Assembly: GCA_030737835.1 (NCBI GenBank)
Contig: CM060854.1
Span: forward strand, 20,663,356-20,727,355
Direction of reading: 5' to 3'
From: Acorus gramineus
Taxonomy: Eukaryota; Streptophyta; Magnoliopsida; Acorales; Acoraceae
Length of the DNA: 64,000 nucleotides
The notes under the pieces are model-generated. The model was not told the DNA's origin. It made no database searches and saw only the letters and a list, made by a program, of their open reading frames with translations. Positions 63,283 to 64,000 of this stretch are shown piece after piece. Position 1 is the stretch's first letter, and each line of letters starts with the position of its first letter. The position numbers were made by a program, and so were the translations under genes.

Positions 63283-64000
63283 ATCTCTCTTTCAAACACA
63301 ATGTGTTGGATCTGATTGATCCCTATCGTCCAAAGCATGCATGATTTGATCAGAGTGGTCCCTTTTCAGTGGAATCATTTAGGATGTGTCTGCCCATGTA
63401 AGAAACTGAATGAAAATAAAGATCTAGAATAGTTTTATTAGCATATAAAATGGTGGTTGTGCCAACAAGAGAGATTTTTTTTATATGAGTGAATGCGAGA
63501 GAGGGACTTAATCATTTTAGGTGAATTTCAATTACATGCACAAACAACATAAAAACTTGGTCATAGAATTTCTTTCCATCATTTTACTTTTAATTAAATT
63601 CATTCACTTTCTTTTATTTTTCATATAGTACTGTACACAAACACGCCCTAAGTTATGATGGGCCAGCATAGATACTAAAACATATATTGTCTCCACATCT
63701 CTCCCTCTTTAATGAAGATCTATAAGAAAATTTACAAAACTCCGTTCCACATACATAATTTGTGAAAAATGTATCTTTAATTTTCTTAAAAAGAAGATAA
63801 ATATTGCTACCACATTATTATTATTAAAATTGTAGTACAATTTTGATGTGGATGATAAAAGAAAGAAAGAATAAAGTAAAGAACTAATTGACGAGTACAT
63901 TTGTATTGGTTCTTGTTAAATTAAGACTTGTGAGAATATAATAGATAAATGAATATTTAATTAATTAAAATTTACATTATATTGTCACCTTTGTTTAGCT
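63283..64000. other. Intergenic stretch to the window end
   Basis: AT-rich; nothing recognised. Confidence 0.5.

Overview
The window is nuclear DNA from a flowering plant. It has short GT-AG introns, plant-specific gene families (a CASP-like membrane protein and X8-domain secreted proteins), AT-rich intergenic DNA, and many small non-autonomous transposons with recognisable target-site duplications (TSDs). The sequence does not let me name a species. No complete autonomous transposon, rRNA, tRNA gene or CRISPR array was seen.

Five genes can be reconstructed exon by exon: (1) 7166-8603 (+), a 102-residue coiled-coil protein of unknown function; (2) 32549-35726 (-), a 68-residue RAMP4/SERP1 ER membrane protein whose start codon sits alone in exon 1; (3) 45065-46257 (-), a 190-residue CASP-like protein of the 2B type; (4) 55580-57058 (-) and (5) 62002-63166 (+), two divergently oriented X8 (CBM43) secreted proteins, each 119 residues, with identical intron phases and all six X8 cysteines at the same positions. 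The left end may hold the last exons of a plus-strand gene that starts outside the window (2047-3518, tentative).

The largest structure is gene-free. From about 10.4 to 31.3 kb a non-coding segment of roughly 8 kb is tandemly repeated two and a half times, and it is itself built from diverged, shorter blocks. The copies serve as each other's empty-site controls, so several insertions (a SINE, hAT-type MITEs, a LINE tail) can be proven by comparison inside the window. Elsewhere the intergenic DNA is largely transposon-derived: hAT-type MITEs with 8-bp TSDs, Mutator-like foldback elements with 9-10-bp TSDs, SINEs with 11-15-bp TSDs, a solo Copia-type LTR with a perfect 5-bp TSD, a CpG-rich long-TIR hairpin element at 41.8 kb, and two inverted copies of a 1.3-kb element on either side of the CASP-like gene. 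The genes are single transcription units without operon-like linkage; the only functional link seen is the X8 pair.
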